Below, in pieces: positions 1 through 8,955 of a stretch of DNA of 64,000 nucleotides (positions are counted from its first letter, which is position 1; each line of letters begins with the position of its first letter). The DNA is taken from NCBI RefSeq assembly GCF_026262505.1, contig NC_067203.1, positions 8,928,001 to 8,992,000 on the forward strand. Direction: 5' to 3'. Position numbers and translations under genes: made by a program. The notes under the pieces were generated by a model. That model ran no database searches, was not told where the DNA came from, and was given only the letters and a program-made list of their open reading frames with translations. The DNA comes from Trichomonas vaginalis G3 (Eukaryota; Parabasalia; Trichomonadida; Trichomonadidae).

Positions 1-405
1 GAATACAAAACATCCCCAACATCTTTTTCAAAATTTAATATCCCCAACAATGAACGAAGACGAGGAGTACAAAATTTAATTTTCAGCGGAAATTTAATAA
101 GGTTATTTATTTCATCAAGTTCAAAAAGTTTATCAGGTTTTGATTTAAAATTTTCTTCATACCATACGATAAATGATTCATTTAAATAACTTAAAATTGT
201 GTTAATATCCCATCACTATCACATTATTTATATACATATCATACGTTTTTTCATGGTCATCTTTAATAAATGATATATAATCTGAAGGGTCTAAAAGAAT
301 GGGATTAAATTTACCACTCACAGAAACGAGAGTAACATTATAAATTCCACTAACTGTTAAATTTAATTCACAGTTATTATTCGAAATAATATTGATAATT
401 GACAT
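1..405 (-). pseudogene. Outer Polinton: part of a predicted minor virion protein
   Basis: The encoded sequence, including the stretch LNLTVSGIYNVTLVSVSGKF, is nearly the same as the middle of the protein at 8134-8928 in the inner element, in opposite orientation. It is cut by the window edge. The homologous inner copy ends in a segment (FRITDLFDCDLEFMNEI) that resembles the C-terminal region of minor capsid or vertex proteins of Polintons and virophages; that assignment is inference. Confidence 0.5.
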
Positions 406-424
406 TTTTATTACGATTAAAAAT

Positions 425-904
425 ATGGTAAAGCGTTATTTTCCAGTGATAAATAAAACTAGAATAAGATTACCTCAAGAATTCATAAATTCAACGAATA
501 AGAAATTCATTCATGTTATAAATTTTAGTGTTTTCAGAAAATATGAGTCGATGTCATATTCATCATCAGGTTATATTTCACTTCATTCAAATTTAGTTCA
601 ATCAAACCCATATAATGACCATTTCATAAGATTTTCAGATGGTATTAAAAATGTAATTGATAGATTAAAATATGAACAGATTGACAATATCGAATTTTTG
701 GAATTTTGGTTTAAATATCCCGATGGAAAAAAGATTGAAGTTAAAGATAAAGCAGATACTATAACAAAAACAATTACAATGACTGATCCGGATAGTGGGG
801 AACAAAAAGAAATAAAACAAACGATAGAAACTGGTGAAAGGTCAATTATTATCGATTATGATTCAAAGGATTATTATTCGATAATGTTAATGCTTGAATA
901 TTAA
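425..904 (+). CDS. Outer Polinton: unassigned 159-aa protein
   Basis: Starts MVKRYFPVIN. I chose the ATG at 425 because it follows TTTTTATTACGATTAAAAAT, the upstream signal shared by these elements' genes; an upstream in-frame ATG at 392 lies before that signal. The protein is mixed alpha/beta in appearance, with no membrane segment and no motif I recognise. It may be a virion protein, since its neighbours are. Its end overlaps the convergent small gene that ends at 901 by a few bases. Confidence 0.5.
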   Translation: MVKRYFPVINKTRIRLPQEFINSTNKKFIHVINFSVFRKYESMSYSSSGYISLHSNLVQSNPYNDHFIRFSDGIKNVIDRLKYEQIDNIEFLEFWFKYPDGKKIEVKDKADTITKTITMTDPDSGEQKEIKQTIETGERSIIIDYDSKDYYSIMLMLEY

Positions 905-1556
905 ATAGCCTTAACAAAGAATTTTTCAAGTGATATTTTATATTCATCAACTATTTTATTATAAATATCATTATATGTTAAATGAAGTTCAGTTGTTGTT
1001 CCGTTCTTTGATATCTTAATTGTGCTAATATCCTTTATAGGATTTATTTTTGCAACTGTTCCGCAGCATGAAACCTCATCATCTATGAAAAATTGAATCT
1101 TCACGTCTGAATCTTGAACATCACAAAGAATGGCGATAATGTGAATTAATGATTCATAAGGTAAAATAATTAAACCGGATTGGTCAATTAAATTTATTAT
1201 TGAATCATAATTATCAGTTATGATATCGCGATATATTTTCATTAATTCAGAATTAATGTCTATTTTATATGGGTTATCAAGTGGTGCTGGGTATGTTGGA
1301 TAAGTGGGAATTTCAACAGGTTCTTTACCTGGTTCAGATAAAATGATTGGGTCTCCATCTTCTTTATTTTGCTCCTCCTCTTTTTCGGTAAGTCACGAGT
1401 TAATAAATTTGGTTGAGTTGCTGACCTTGTTAATTCAGGACTAACATTAACTTTAACATTTTGAATAATTCGTGATTTATCATCATTTACATTATAACCA
1501 ACCGTAATCTCTGCTTTTGCGTTTGTGTTCTTTTGACTTGTGAAACGTCTTCTCAT
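901..1556 (-). pseudogene. Outer Polinton: region of small unassigned proteins
   Basis: Two short minus-strand coding stretches lie here. The downstream one (about 113 aa, starting MKIYRDIITDNYDSI) is hydrophobic and acidic without a recognised domain. The upstream one starts MRRRFTSQKNTNAKAEI after a T-rich stretch ending in ATAAATG, a typical element start, and another frame of the same region encodes a Pro- and Glu-rich stretch. This part looks broken. No function can be given. Confidence 0.4.
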
Positions 1557-1640
1557 TTATAATTGAATAAAAAAAAGAAAAATATATTTAAAGTTTTATT
1601 TAGTTGTTACGGTAATATCCCAAGGTTCATCCTTGTTTGC

Positions 1641-2544
1641 TTATACTTTCTTTGTAACTGCACCAATTATGTTATTGATAATGGTTTGAGTTTCTTCCAG
1701 TCTTATTTTATCATTTACAATATCTTTAATCATTTCATTACATGCATTCTTAAAACCATCCGATTTTTCTAATTTACGTCTATCACTTTCTTTAATTAAA
1801 TCAAAGTTATAACCTTGTTGAGAATAAAGTGGTTTCTTTATCAATTCCTTGAACGCTTCTGAAAGTGAAGATGAAGAAATTCTTGCCACTTGAATTGGTT
1901 TAAATTCTGCTTTCATTGCTTCTTTCTGTTCATTGAACACTGGATCGAATAAAGCAACTTTAAAGAATTTCTTAGCTGGAATTTCAGGTCTCAAATTTGC
2001 ATATTGACCATCAAACTGATTAACATATCGTGGTAATCCATCCGGTCCCTCTTCAATAGCGTTTAATTCTTCATTGAAATAAGAATATGGATTATGACGG
2101 TATGAAAGAATTGGTCCATCTTTACTGTCTCCGATATGTTGTTTAACAGCTTTTCCATTTTCATCAAATTGCATAGGATAACGTTCATTATATGCTTTAC
2201 GTTTAGGATAATCCGTCATTGTTAATTTATACCCATTTATGACTTTAATATTTCCTTGACCATCAGTAACAAAGACTTCATTTATTCCATCAGGCTTTCC
2301 ATTTGGTCCTGTAATGTCTGCTTCATGTGCTTCCCAATTTGGTCCATGACGTTTGGCATATGCTTGAGCTTCTGGTAATGTTAAAACGTTTCTCATTTGT
2401 TTAACATCCTTTTGAAGACCGGCAACAATGTGGACTAATTCTTTCATTCCGTCTGGAACTTTCATAGTTCTATTATATGCACCCTTTTTGTTTGTTCCTT
2501 GTTTTAATGGAACCTGTAGAAGATTTGCATTTCTGTCATGTTTA
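1641..2544 (-). CDS. Outer Polinton: conserved virion-type protein
   Basis: A roughly 270-300 aa soluble protein. An ATG at 2544 follows a T-rich upstream signal and is a likely start; the longest clear frame begins at 2465 ([20 protein letters not shown]). It is rich in charged residues, with a Gly/Pro-rich middle ([20 protein letters not shown]) and a helical C-terminus ending [13 protein letters not shown]. It lies next to the ATPase and capsid-like genes and on the same strand, which suggests a structural or core protein. I do not recognise the family. Confidence 0.5.
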
Positions 2545-2580
2545 ATTATAAATAAAAAATAAAAATTAATTATAAAAAAG

Positions 2581-3400
2581 TTATTCGAATTTAATGGAAC
2601 CTTTATTTAAATCAACTATTATTTTTCCATGTTCTCCTAATTGTTGATATTGTGTGTAAAGTTCATTAATGCTCATTGGTAAATTCACTTGATAAAGCAT
2701 AACGTTCAACTGTTGACGACTAAAACCACTGAAAATGAAAAGGGTGGACAGGTTTGATTTAATGTTTGTGCTTAATGCTTTAAAGTATTGAACAGCCAAA
2801 AGAATGAACACTGAATGTGTCGACATTGAGTTAATAATTGATTAAAATATGATTTCTCATTAGTTATTAGTTTTGATTTCACGGCATCATCTAGAAAAAT
2901 TAGTGAATGCAAAAATTCTTTATCAAAATTTGAAATAGAAAGTGTTTCAAATAATTCATCCCGTTGTTTATCAATAATTTTATCCTCTAATCCTTGCTTC
3001 TTGATTGTATTATATAACTCTTTATACATTAAAAAGTTTTTCAAATAATCTTCTGCTTCTTCTTGTGATAAATAAATAATTGGAATTTTTATTAAATGCT
3101 TTAATGATTCAAATGTATCATCTGAAGGTGAACCTGAACGGTTGATATAAATTAACACATGTGAATAGGTGAAGTGTTAGCAATAATGATAATTTGTTTT
3201 AATATCGTTAATGTTTTACCTTTATTTTGTTTACCAATTGCTGCAGTGATTGAATTTAAGTAACATTCAGAATATGGAATTTTCATTAATTTTTCCTTAG
3301 ATAGAGCATTTCTATTATCACTCAATGCTTCATTAATCATATCATCTACGTATGTATTATATACTCCTGCTAATTCTTCATAATTGAATTTAAATCCATT
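2581..3400 (-). pseudogene. Outer Polinton: packaging ATPase (FtsK/HerA type) region
   Basis: A Walker A motif, AIGKQNKGKTLTILKQI, is seen at about 3200-3250, followed downstream by hydrophobic beta-type segments (LIFLDDAV, a likely Walker B with two acids). A P-loop ATPase of the A32/FtsK-HerA class, used to fill capsids with DNA, is a standard part of the Polinton virion module, and this one sits beside the capsid-like gene. The region looks broken, with a few breaks. Confidence 0.65.
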
Positions 3401-3423
3401 TAATCAAAAATAAATTTATAATT

Positions 3424-5062
3424 TTAAACATTTCTATTCATCAATATTTCATCATATGAACTTCTATACTGTGGTGGTGTACCTGTTGGATGATATTTCA
3501 AACCTTCATCCGGTGTCCATGTCCAATATGTAGTCCTAGTAAACCAAACCTGAGGAGGATTTGTCACCTTTGAACAGTAAGTGTCATTTTCACCCTGAAT
3601 GATTGGATAAGCTTTCACTTGTACTGTAACTTGTGAGTTGAAAGTTTCTAATCCATCAAAGAATATACCCGCTCCATCACGTTGAACTGGAATAGTGCAT
3701 AAGAATGAAGTTTGGTCTTTCCATGTTCTAGCTAATGGCGTGCCATTATCATCATTCAGTGGTCTAGTTAATGAGTCCTCGTATTCTTCTGTGCATTCAT
3801 TCACTCCATCTAAATCAAAGCTTGAAGCATACGTGTAAAGAATATGTCACCCACTGTGGTCATCGCTTGATCGGGGAAGTTTCTGGAATCTATAGTGACC
3901 TGAGACCTCGAAGCATTGGATTTTCTAAAACCGTTCTTTGCATTGCATTCTTCGGAAATGTTAACACAACATCTGTAACATTATGAAGAGCGTATGAGAA
4001 ATCAGAACTGATACCTTCAGGAGTGATGCAACCTCCATTTAGTGAACGAACGTCAATATGTTGAGCTGGAATCATGAATGGATCTTCCTTACTGAATAAA
4101 CGTGGTATTGCTTTAACTGATTCTTCAATTAAACCGTATCCTGGTGTAATGCATTTATCCTCTAAAACTTCCATCTTTGTGCATGAAATAATAACGTCTT
4201 CAACTGTTGCGTCAGCAGATGTAGCGGCTAAGCTTGTAATTAATTTTGCAGGAAGTCCGATTTGTTGGAATTTGCGATCATATTTATAAACATGATTCAT
4301 AATCTTTTCATAATTTTCATCAGTTATCTTTTCATAAACGTAATTTTGTAAATCAGCAACTCTTAACGGGTCAACCTGACAAAATACCAAAGTATCCCTG
4401 AAAACATAATATTTCAAAATGATTTCACCAAATGATTTGGATAATCATCGAACGCCTGAAATGCTAACAAATCATTTACCGGAATAATCATATCAAAAGT
4501 GACATCAACTTCTTCATTTGCTTTCTTGAAAACTTCTGAAGGGTCAATATATTTACCACATACTGAGTTATCATATTTTTGAACATTATTATATAACGAA
4601 TGAACAAACTTTTTAACTTTCCTTTCTGATTTTGGTTTATATGTTGCAAATGCGAAAGATTCACGGGCGCAATCCATCTGAAGATAACCGGCATCACCTC
4701 TTTCGGTTTCTACTTCTAATTGTTTAAAGCTTTGATTTGATGATTTGTAACCAACGAATAAACGCATGCATTTAAAAGCGGCATCACATGTGAAAGCTTT
4801 ATTTGAAACTAGAGTTGCTTTAACTTTGCGTTTAATATATGTGTCACCTAATTGGTTCACATCATGAGCCGGATTTGTAATTCTTAAATGAGTTTGTTTA
4901 TCATCAAAATATGGAGTATCAGAGTCATAGCATGAACTTTCAAGTTCTCTATAATATCTTCTACCGTCATTCTTTGCGAATATTTCATTTATCTTTTCGA
5001 ATGAATGAAATACATTTCCATTAATTGGTTTAGTGTTTGGCACTAAATAGTTAGTTCGTCAT
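3424..5062 (-). pseudogene. Outer Polinton: major capsid protein-like region
   Basis: This is the longest structural part of the outer element, about 1.6 kb on one strand. The start region (MPNTKPINGNVFHSFEKINE) follows a TTTTTTTATTTCATCATAAATG signal and recurs at 8154 in the inner element. Beta-rich stretches such as VDVTFDMIIPVNDLLAFQAF and the segment beginning KYYVFRDTLVFCQVD fit a double jelly-roll capsid protein, as does the size of the region. The assignment rests on size, position next to the ATPase, and strand-like texture. It looks broken, with about two breaks. Confidence 0.55.
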
Positions 5063-5099
5063 TTATGATGAAATAAAAAAATCAAAATTAAAAGATGAA

Positions 5100-5300
5100 A
5101 ATGAATTTTAATTTTAATGAAATAATCAACTATGGCTGCAGGATTCTTTTAAAAGTTATGGGATAAAGTAAAAAGAGGAGCGCATAAAGTTTGGGAAACA
5201 ATGAAGAAGGAGCAAATTGGATATTTAAGAATAAAGAAAGCAATTAGTGACGTTGGCAGAACAAATAGCACCTAATGTTCCGGGTAAGGGAAGTATTAAA
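5100..5300 (+). pseudogene. Outer Polinton: amphipathic peptide gene B
   Basis: Counterpart of the small protein encoded at 7851-8063 in the inner element (start MAAGFFKKLWDKVKRGAHKV), here in the opposite orientation. The product is a short cationic amphipathic helix protein, as in membrane-active virion proteins (adenovirus pVI type); that role is inference. This copy looks broken. Confidence 0.5.
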
Positions 5301-5364
5301 TAAAGGAGATAAAGTTTATCGTCGACTACCCGATATTGAGATAAAAATAATATTATATTTTCCA

Positions 5365-5600
5365 CTACTTTCCTCCTATTTTATTAAGTATTCCTTCAGC
5401 AATTCCACCAACTGCGTTACCTGCTTGTGCTCCCATCGCTGGATTACCTGCTTTAGCACCTAATACTCCACCTTGATAGTTCCTGCCGTTTTCGCTACTG
5501 GTGCCAAAAAGTTTGCAATGGGTTTTATTATTTTCTGATGAACCCAACTTGCAGCTTTCTTAATTCCTTCCCATAACTTTTTAAAGAATCCTGCAGCCAT
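5365..5600 (-). pseudogene. Outer Polinton: amphipathic peptide gene A
   Basis: Counterpart of the 78-aa protein at 7594-7830. It shares the C-terminal Gly/Ala-rich segment GAKAGNPAMGAQAGNAVGGI and an N-terminal MAAGFFKKLW-like start. A cationic N-terminal helix followed by a glycine-zipper-like hydrophobic stretch suggests a membrane-active or core peptide. It looks broken. Confidence 0.5.
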
Positions 5601-5666
5601 TTCTGATTTAATATTAATTAAAAAATATATTTCATCACTTATATTCTAATTTTTATTTAATGATAA

Positions 5667-6047
5667 ATGAAACCGATTTTAAAAATAAATGAGACAGAGG
5701 AGGAAGAAATAAATGAAAGTGAAAATGTTCAAAATAAAATAAACATTGTTAAACCCATTACTGAAACAAAAATTTTTTCATCTGTTGAAGAATTTAATGA
5801 CTATTATGCTAATAATAAAAAATTATTTGAAGAATTGACAACATGTAAATTGAATAAAATGTTTAAAGTTGATGGATTCAAAATTTCAAAAATAAAAGGT
5901 GTTGTTAGTTTAAAATCTATTCCTCAATCAAGAATCACCTCATTAATGAAAATTGATGATTTAACAAAAAGAATAGAAATTATTGAAGAAAGAATGAATC
6001 AAATAATTGATTTCATAAATCATGACTCGTTGAGCCCGGGTCCTTAA
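5667..6047 (+). CDS. Outer Polinton: acidic coiled-coil protein (126 aa)
   Basis: Starts MKPILKINETEEEEINESEN after a stretch ending in AATGATAAATG, the usual element start signal. The first 30 residues are very acidic; the C-terminal third (KIDDLTKRIEIIEERMNQII) is a short coiled coil. A close relative sits at 7132-7527 in the inner element. It probably forms oligomers; role unknown. It is convergent with the terminal gene that ends at 6044. Confidence 0.6.
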   Translation: MKPILKINETEEEEINESENVQNKINIVKPITETKIFSSVEEFNDYYANNKKLFEELTTCKLNKMFKVDGFKISKIKGVVSLKSIPQSRITSLMKIDDLTKRIEIIEERMNQIIDFINHDSLSPGP

Positions 6048-6358
6048 AGTTCATCACTGAGTTCAAGGTTATATTCATCAAATATTTCATTATTAAATGC
6101 AACTTCTGCTAGTTTATTTATTTTTTCAATACGATCATTTGAAAGTCTATCGTTTAATTTTTTCTGAAGTTTTTCGTTACCAAGTTCTAAAATTTTACAT
6201 GGATGATATGTAAATTCATGAAATTCTTTTTCCTCAGTTTTGATCATTAATTTACAAAGAACTTTTGTGGTTGGAATTCGTTTGAACCATTTATCCTTAA
6301 TATTTGTTATAAATTCAATATCGGGAATTAATTCCCAAATTTTTGCATTTTCAATTAA
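6044..6358 (-). pseudogene. Outer Polinton: terminal gene, distal part (interrupted by inner Polinton)
   Basis: Encodes a stretch (KIWELIPDIEFITNIKDKWF) closely related to the gene at 6652-7127 of the inner element. The inner Polinton inserted inside this gene; the gene's start lies on the far side, at 17914-18073. The family is unknown, with a Lys/Glu-rich C-terminus. Confidence 0.75.
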
Positions 6359-6364
6359 TTTATT
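6359..6364 (+). repeat. Target site duplication, left copy (TTTATT)
   Basis: Six bases directly outside the left inverted repeat, repeated directly at 17908-17913. Six bases is the duplication length known for Polinton integrases. On the minus strand it reads AATAAA and sits inside the terminal gene of the outer Polinton. Confidence 0.9.
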
Positions 6365-6664
6365 AGTAGTATATGTTGACGGGTTTTGTGACTTTTTTTG
6401 TAAACGTAAGAATTCATACATTTTTGAGCGATTTTGTATCATTTTTTTTACATATGAAGTAAAAAATGTATGATTTTTACGGTTTTTATTCTTACGTTTT
6501 TGAATAAATCAAGATTTAAAAATTTTCAGAATCGTAAGAAATTTTCACTAAACCCACACATAATGAAATAAAAAAAAATAAAAAAAATAAAAAAATAAAC
6601 TTTAAAAATTCATGTCTTACATTTTTTGAATAATTTATTTTTTTAATTAGTATGAAAATGAGTG
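6365..6664 (+). repeat. Left terminal inverted repeat of inner Polinton
   Basis: 300 bp that read as the reverse complement of 17608-17907 with no difference I can find by eye. It holds several copies of a CGTAAGAAT-like motif and long A/T runs. Its inner end includes the ATG and first codons (MKMS) of the terminal gene, so the promoter lies inside the repeat. Confidence 0.92.
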
Positions 6665-7127
6665 AATCAAAATTCGTGACTGTGAATCAATTAATGAATA
6701 AACTTTCACCAATTCTCACCCATGTTAAACAAGTAGACGTTTATTTTGATGATTGCATAGAAAGTTTATTTTATAAAGGTAAGTTTAATATTAAACCTAT
6801 TGCTTTTGCATTTGATGGTAAATTAATCGAAAATTCAAAAATTTGGAATTAATTCCGGATATTGAATTTATAACAAATATTAAGGATAAGTGGTTTAAAC
6901 AACAAAACCTTTTCACTAAAGTTCTTTGTAGATTAATGATTAAAACTGAGGAAAAAGAATTTAACGGATTTAAATATCATCCATGTAAAATTTTAGAACT
7001 TGGTAACGAAAAACTTCAGAAAAAATTAAACGAAAGACTATCAAAAGATAAAGTTGAAAGAGTAAATAAACTCACTAAAGGTAATGATGATGAAGATGAA
7101 TTTGATGAGTTCAACATTGAACTTTAA
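6652..7127 (+). pseudogene. Inner Polinton: left terminal gene
   Basis: Its start codon lies inside the left inverted repeat. The protein (FVTVNQLMNKLSPILTHVKQ near the start, acidic C-terminus ending EDEFDEFNIEL) has no recognised domain. Conservation of this gene at the end of two different Polintons suggests an early or regulatory role linked to the terminus, which is inference. It looks broken. Confidence 0.6.
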
Positions 7128-7131
7128 GAAA

Positions 7132-7527
7132 CTAATGATTATTTGAATTTATGAAATCAATAATTTGATTTATTCGCTCTTCAATAATTTCTATTCTTTT
7201 TGTTAAATCATCTATTTTCATTAATGAGGTGATTCTTGATTGAGGAATAGATTTTAAACTAACCACACCTTTTATTTTTGAAATTTTGAATCCATGACCC
7301 TCCGGGTCTTGGACTCTGTCCTCAACTTTAAACATTTTATTCAATTTACACGTTGTCAATTCTTCAAATAATTTTTTATTATTAGCATAATAATCATTAA
7401 ATTCTTCAACAGATGAAAAAATTTTTATTTCAGTAATTGGTTTAACAACGTTTATTTTTTGTTGAACATTTTCACTTTCATTTATTTCTTCCTCCTCTGT
7501 TTCATTTATTTTTAAAATCGGTTTCAT
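7132..7527 (-). CDS. Inner Polinton: acidic coiled-coil protein (131 aa)
   Basis: Near-identical relative of the protein at 5667-6047: MKPILKINETEEEEINESEN at the start, then a lysine-rich middle and a C-terminal coiled coil (LTKRIEIIEERINQIIDFIN). It is transcribed away from the amphipathic peptide gene at 7594, with about 65 bp between starts, so the two share a divergent promoter region. Function unknown. Confidence 0.6.
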   Translation of the reverse strand: MKPILKINETEEEEINESENVQQKINVVKPITEIKIFSSVEEFNDYYANNKKLFEELTTCKLNKMFKVEDRVQDPEGHGFKISKIKGVVSLKSIPQSRITSLMKIDDLTKRIEIIEERINQIIDFINSNNH

Positions 7528-7593
7528 TTATCATTAAATAAAAATTAGAATATAAGTGATGAAATATATTTTTTAATTAATATTAAATCAGAG

Positions 7594-7830
7594 ATGGCGG
7601 CAGGATTCTTTAAAAAATTATGGGAAGGAATTAAGAAAGCTGCAAGTTGGGTTCATCAGAAAATAATAAAACCCATTGCAAACTTTTTGGCACCAGTAGC
7701 GAAAACGGCAGGAACTATCATAGGTGGAGTATTAGGTGCTAAAGCAGGTAATCCAGCGATGGGAGCACAAGCAGGTAACGCAGTTGGTGGAATTGCTGAA
7801 GGAATACTTAATAAAATAGGAGGAAAGTAG
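7594..7830 (+). CDS. Inner Polinton: amphipathic peptide A (78 aa)
   Basis: MAAGFFKKLWEGIKKAASWV at the start forms a cationic amphipathic helix. Residues about 25-45 are hydrophobic, and the tail GAKAGNPAMGAQAGNAVGGI is Gly/Ala-rich. Small proteins of this make-up are typical of the virion module of Polintons and adenoviruses (membrane-active pVI type or core peptides). The third Polinton has an analogous protein at 56645. It is complete as read. Confidence 0.6.
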   Translation: MAAGFFKKLWEGIKKAASWVHQKIIKPIANFLAPVAKTAGTIIGGVLGAKAGNPAMGAQAGNAVGGIAEGILNKIGGK

Positions 7831-7850
7831 TGGAAAAATAAATATTATTT

Positions 7851-8063
7851 TTATCTCAATATCGGTTGTAGTCGACGATAAACCTTATCTCCTTTATTTA
7901 ATACTTCCCTTACCGGAACATTAGGTGCTATTTGTTCAGCAACGTCACTAATTGCTTCTTTATTCTTAAATATCCAATTTGCTCCTTTCTTAATCCCTTC
8001 CCAAACTTTATGCGCTCCTCTTTTTACTTTATCCCATAACTTTTTAAAGAATCCTGCAGCCAT
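7851..8063 (-). CDS. Inner Polinton: amphipathic peptide B (70 aa)
   Basis: Starts with the same MAAGFFKKLW as peptide A but continues DKVKRGAHKVWEGIKKGANW, giving a strongly basic helix-rich protein. It is convergent with peptide A, and the two stop codons are about 20 bp apart. The shared N-terminus suggests duplication or a common targeting sequence. A virion core or membrane-active role is inferred only from composition. Confidence 0.55.
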   Translation of the reverse strand: MAAGFFKKLWDKVKRGAHKVWEGIKKGANWIFKNKEAISDVAEQIAPNVPVREVLNKGDKVYRRLQPILR

Positions 8064-8133
8064 AGTTGATTATTTCATTAAAATTAAAAATTCATTTCCA
8101 TCTTTTAATTTTGATTTTTTTATTTATTAATAA

Positions 8134-8928
8134 ATGACGACTAACTATTTGATGCCAAACACTAAACCGATTAATGGAAATGTGTTTCATTCATTCGAAA
8201 AGATAAATGAAATATTCGCAAAGAATGATGGAAGAAGATATTATAGAGAACTTGAATTAAATTTAACAGTTAGTGGAATTTATAATGTTACTCTCGTTTC
8301 TGTGAGTGGTAAATTTAATCCCATTCTTTTAGACCCTTCGGATTATATATCATTTATTAAAGATGACCATGAAAAAACGTATGATATGTATATAAATAAT
8401 GTGATAGTGAGGGGGGATATTAACACAATTTTAAGTTATTTAAATGAATCATTTATCGTATGGTATGAAGAAAATTTTAAATCAAAACCTGATAAACTTT
8501 TTGAACTTGATGAAATAAATAACCTTATTAAATTTCCGCTGAAAATTAAATTTTGTACTCCTCGTCTTCGTTCATTGTTGGGGATATTAAATTTTGAAAA
8601 AGATGCTGGGGATGTTTTGTATTCTGACACTGGTTCCAATTTCATTTTAATCAAATGTGATAAAGTTAATACCCCAATGAGATTTTCACATCAAACATTA
8701 GACCCTAACTCTTACCCATCAATACAAAACATTTTATCCATCAACTTAAACACATTTTCTTTATCATATCCATTTCAATTATCCGGGAATTCATTTATTC
8801 TTCATTCAAAAGATTTATCAAATATTAAATTTAGAATAACTGACCTATTTGATTGTGATTTAGAATTTATGAATGAAATATTATGGCAATTTCAAATAGA
8901 AAAAATAGGTGATGAGATAACAGATTAA
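8134..8928 (+). pseudogene. Inner Polinton: predicted virion protein
   Basis: The start region (MTTNYLMPNTKPINGNVFHS) follows a TTTTTTTATTTATTAATAAATG signal and matches the capsid-like region of the outer element. Most of the remainder matches the minor virion protein segment at 1-405. The C-terminal part, with FRITDLFDCDLEFMNEILWQ, recalls minor capsid or vertex proteins. It is counted among the broken parts of this element. Confidence 0.5.
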
Positions 8929-8929
8929 A

Positions 8930-8955
8930 TATTTATTTTTAAATCGTAATAAATG
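8930..8955 (+). promoter_or_regulatory. Polinton start signal (T-run plus ATAAATG), example
   Basis: ATTTATTTTTAAATCGTAAT leads directly into AAATG of the fibre gene. The same layout, a run of T with ATTT followed after 5-15 bases by (A)TAAATG, precedes many genes of all three Polintons. It differs from the host TCA initiator and could be the elements' own core promoter. Confidence 0.5.

Noticed and set aside
5041-8150. Mirror symmetry around 6.5 kb read as one large palindromic element
   Set aside because: The 6-bp duplication and the 300-bp repeats at 6365 and 17907 show that two related Polintons lie in opposite orientation; the symmetry is a result of nesting.
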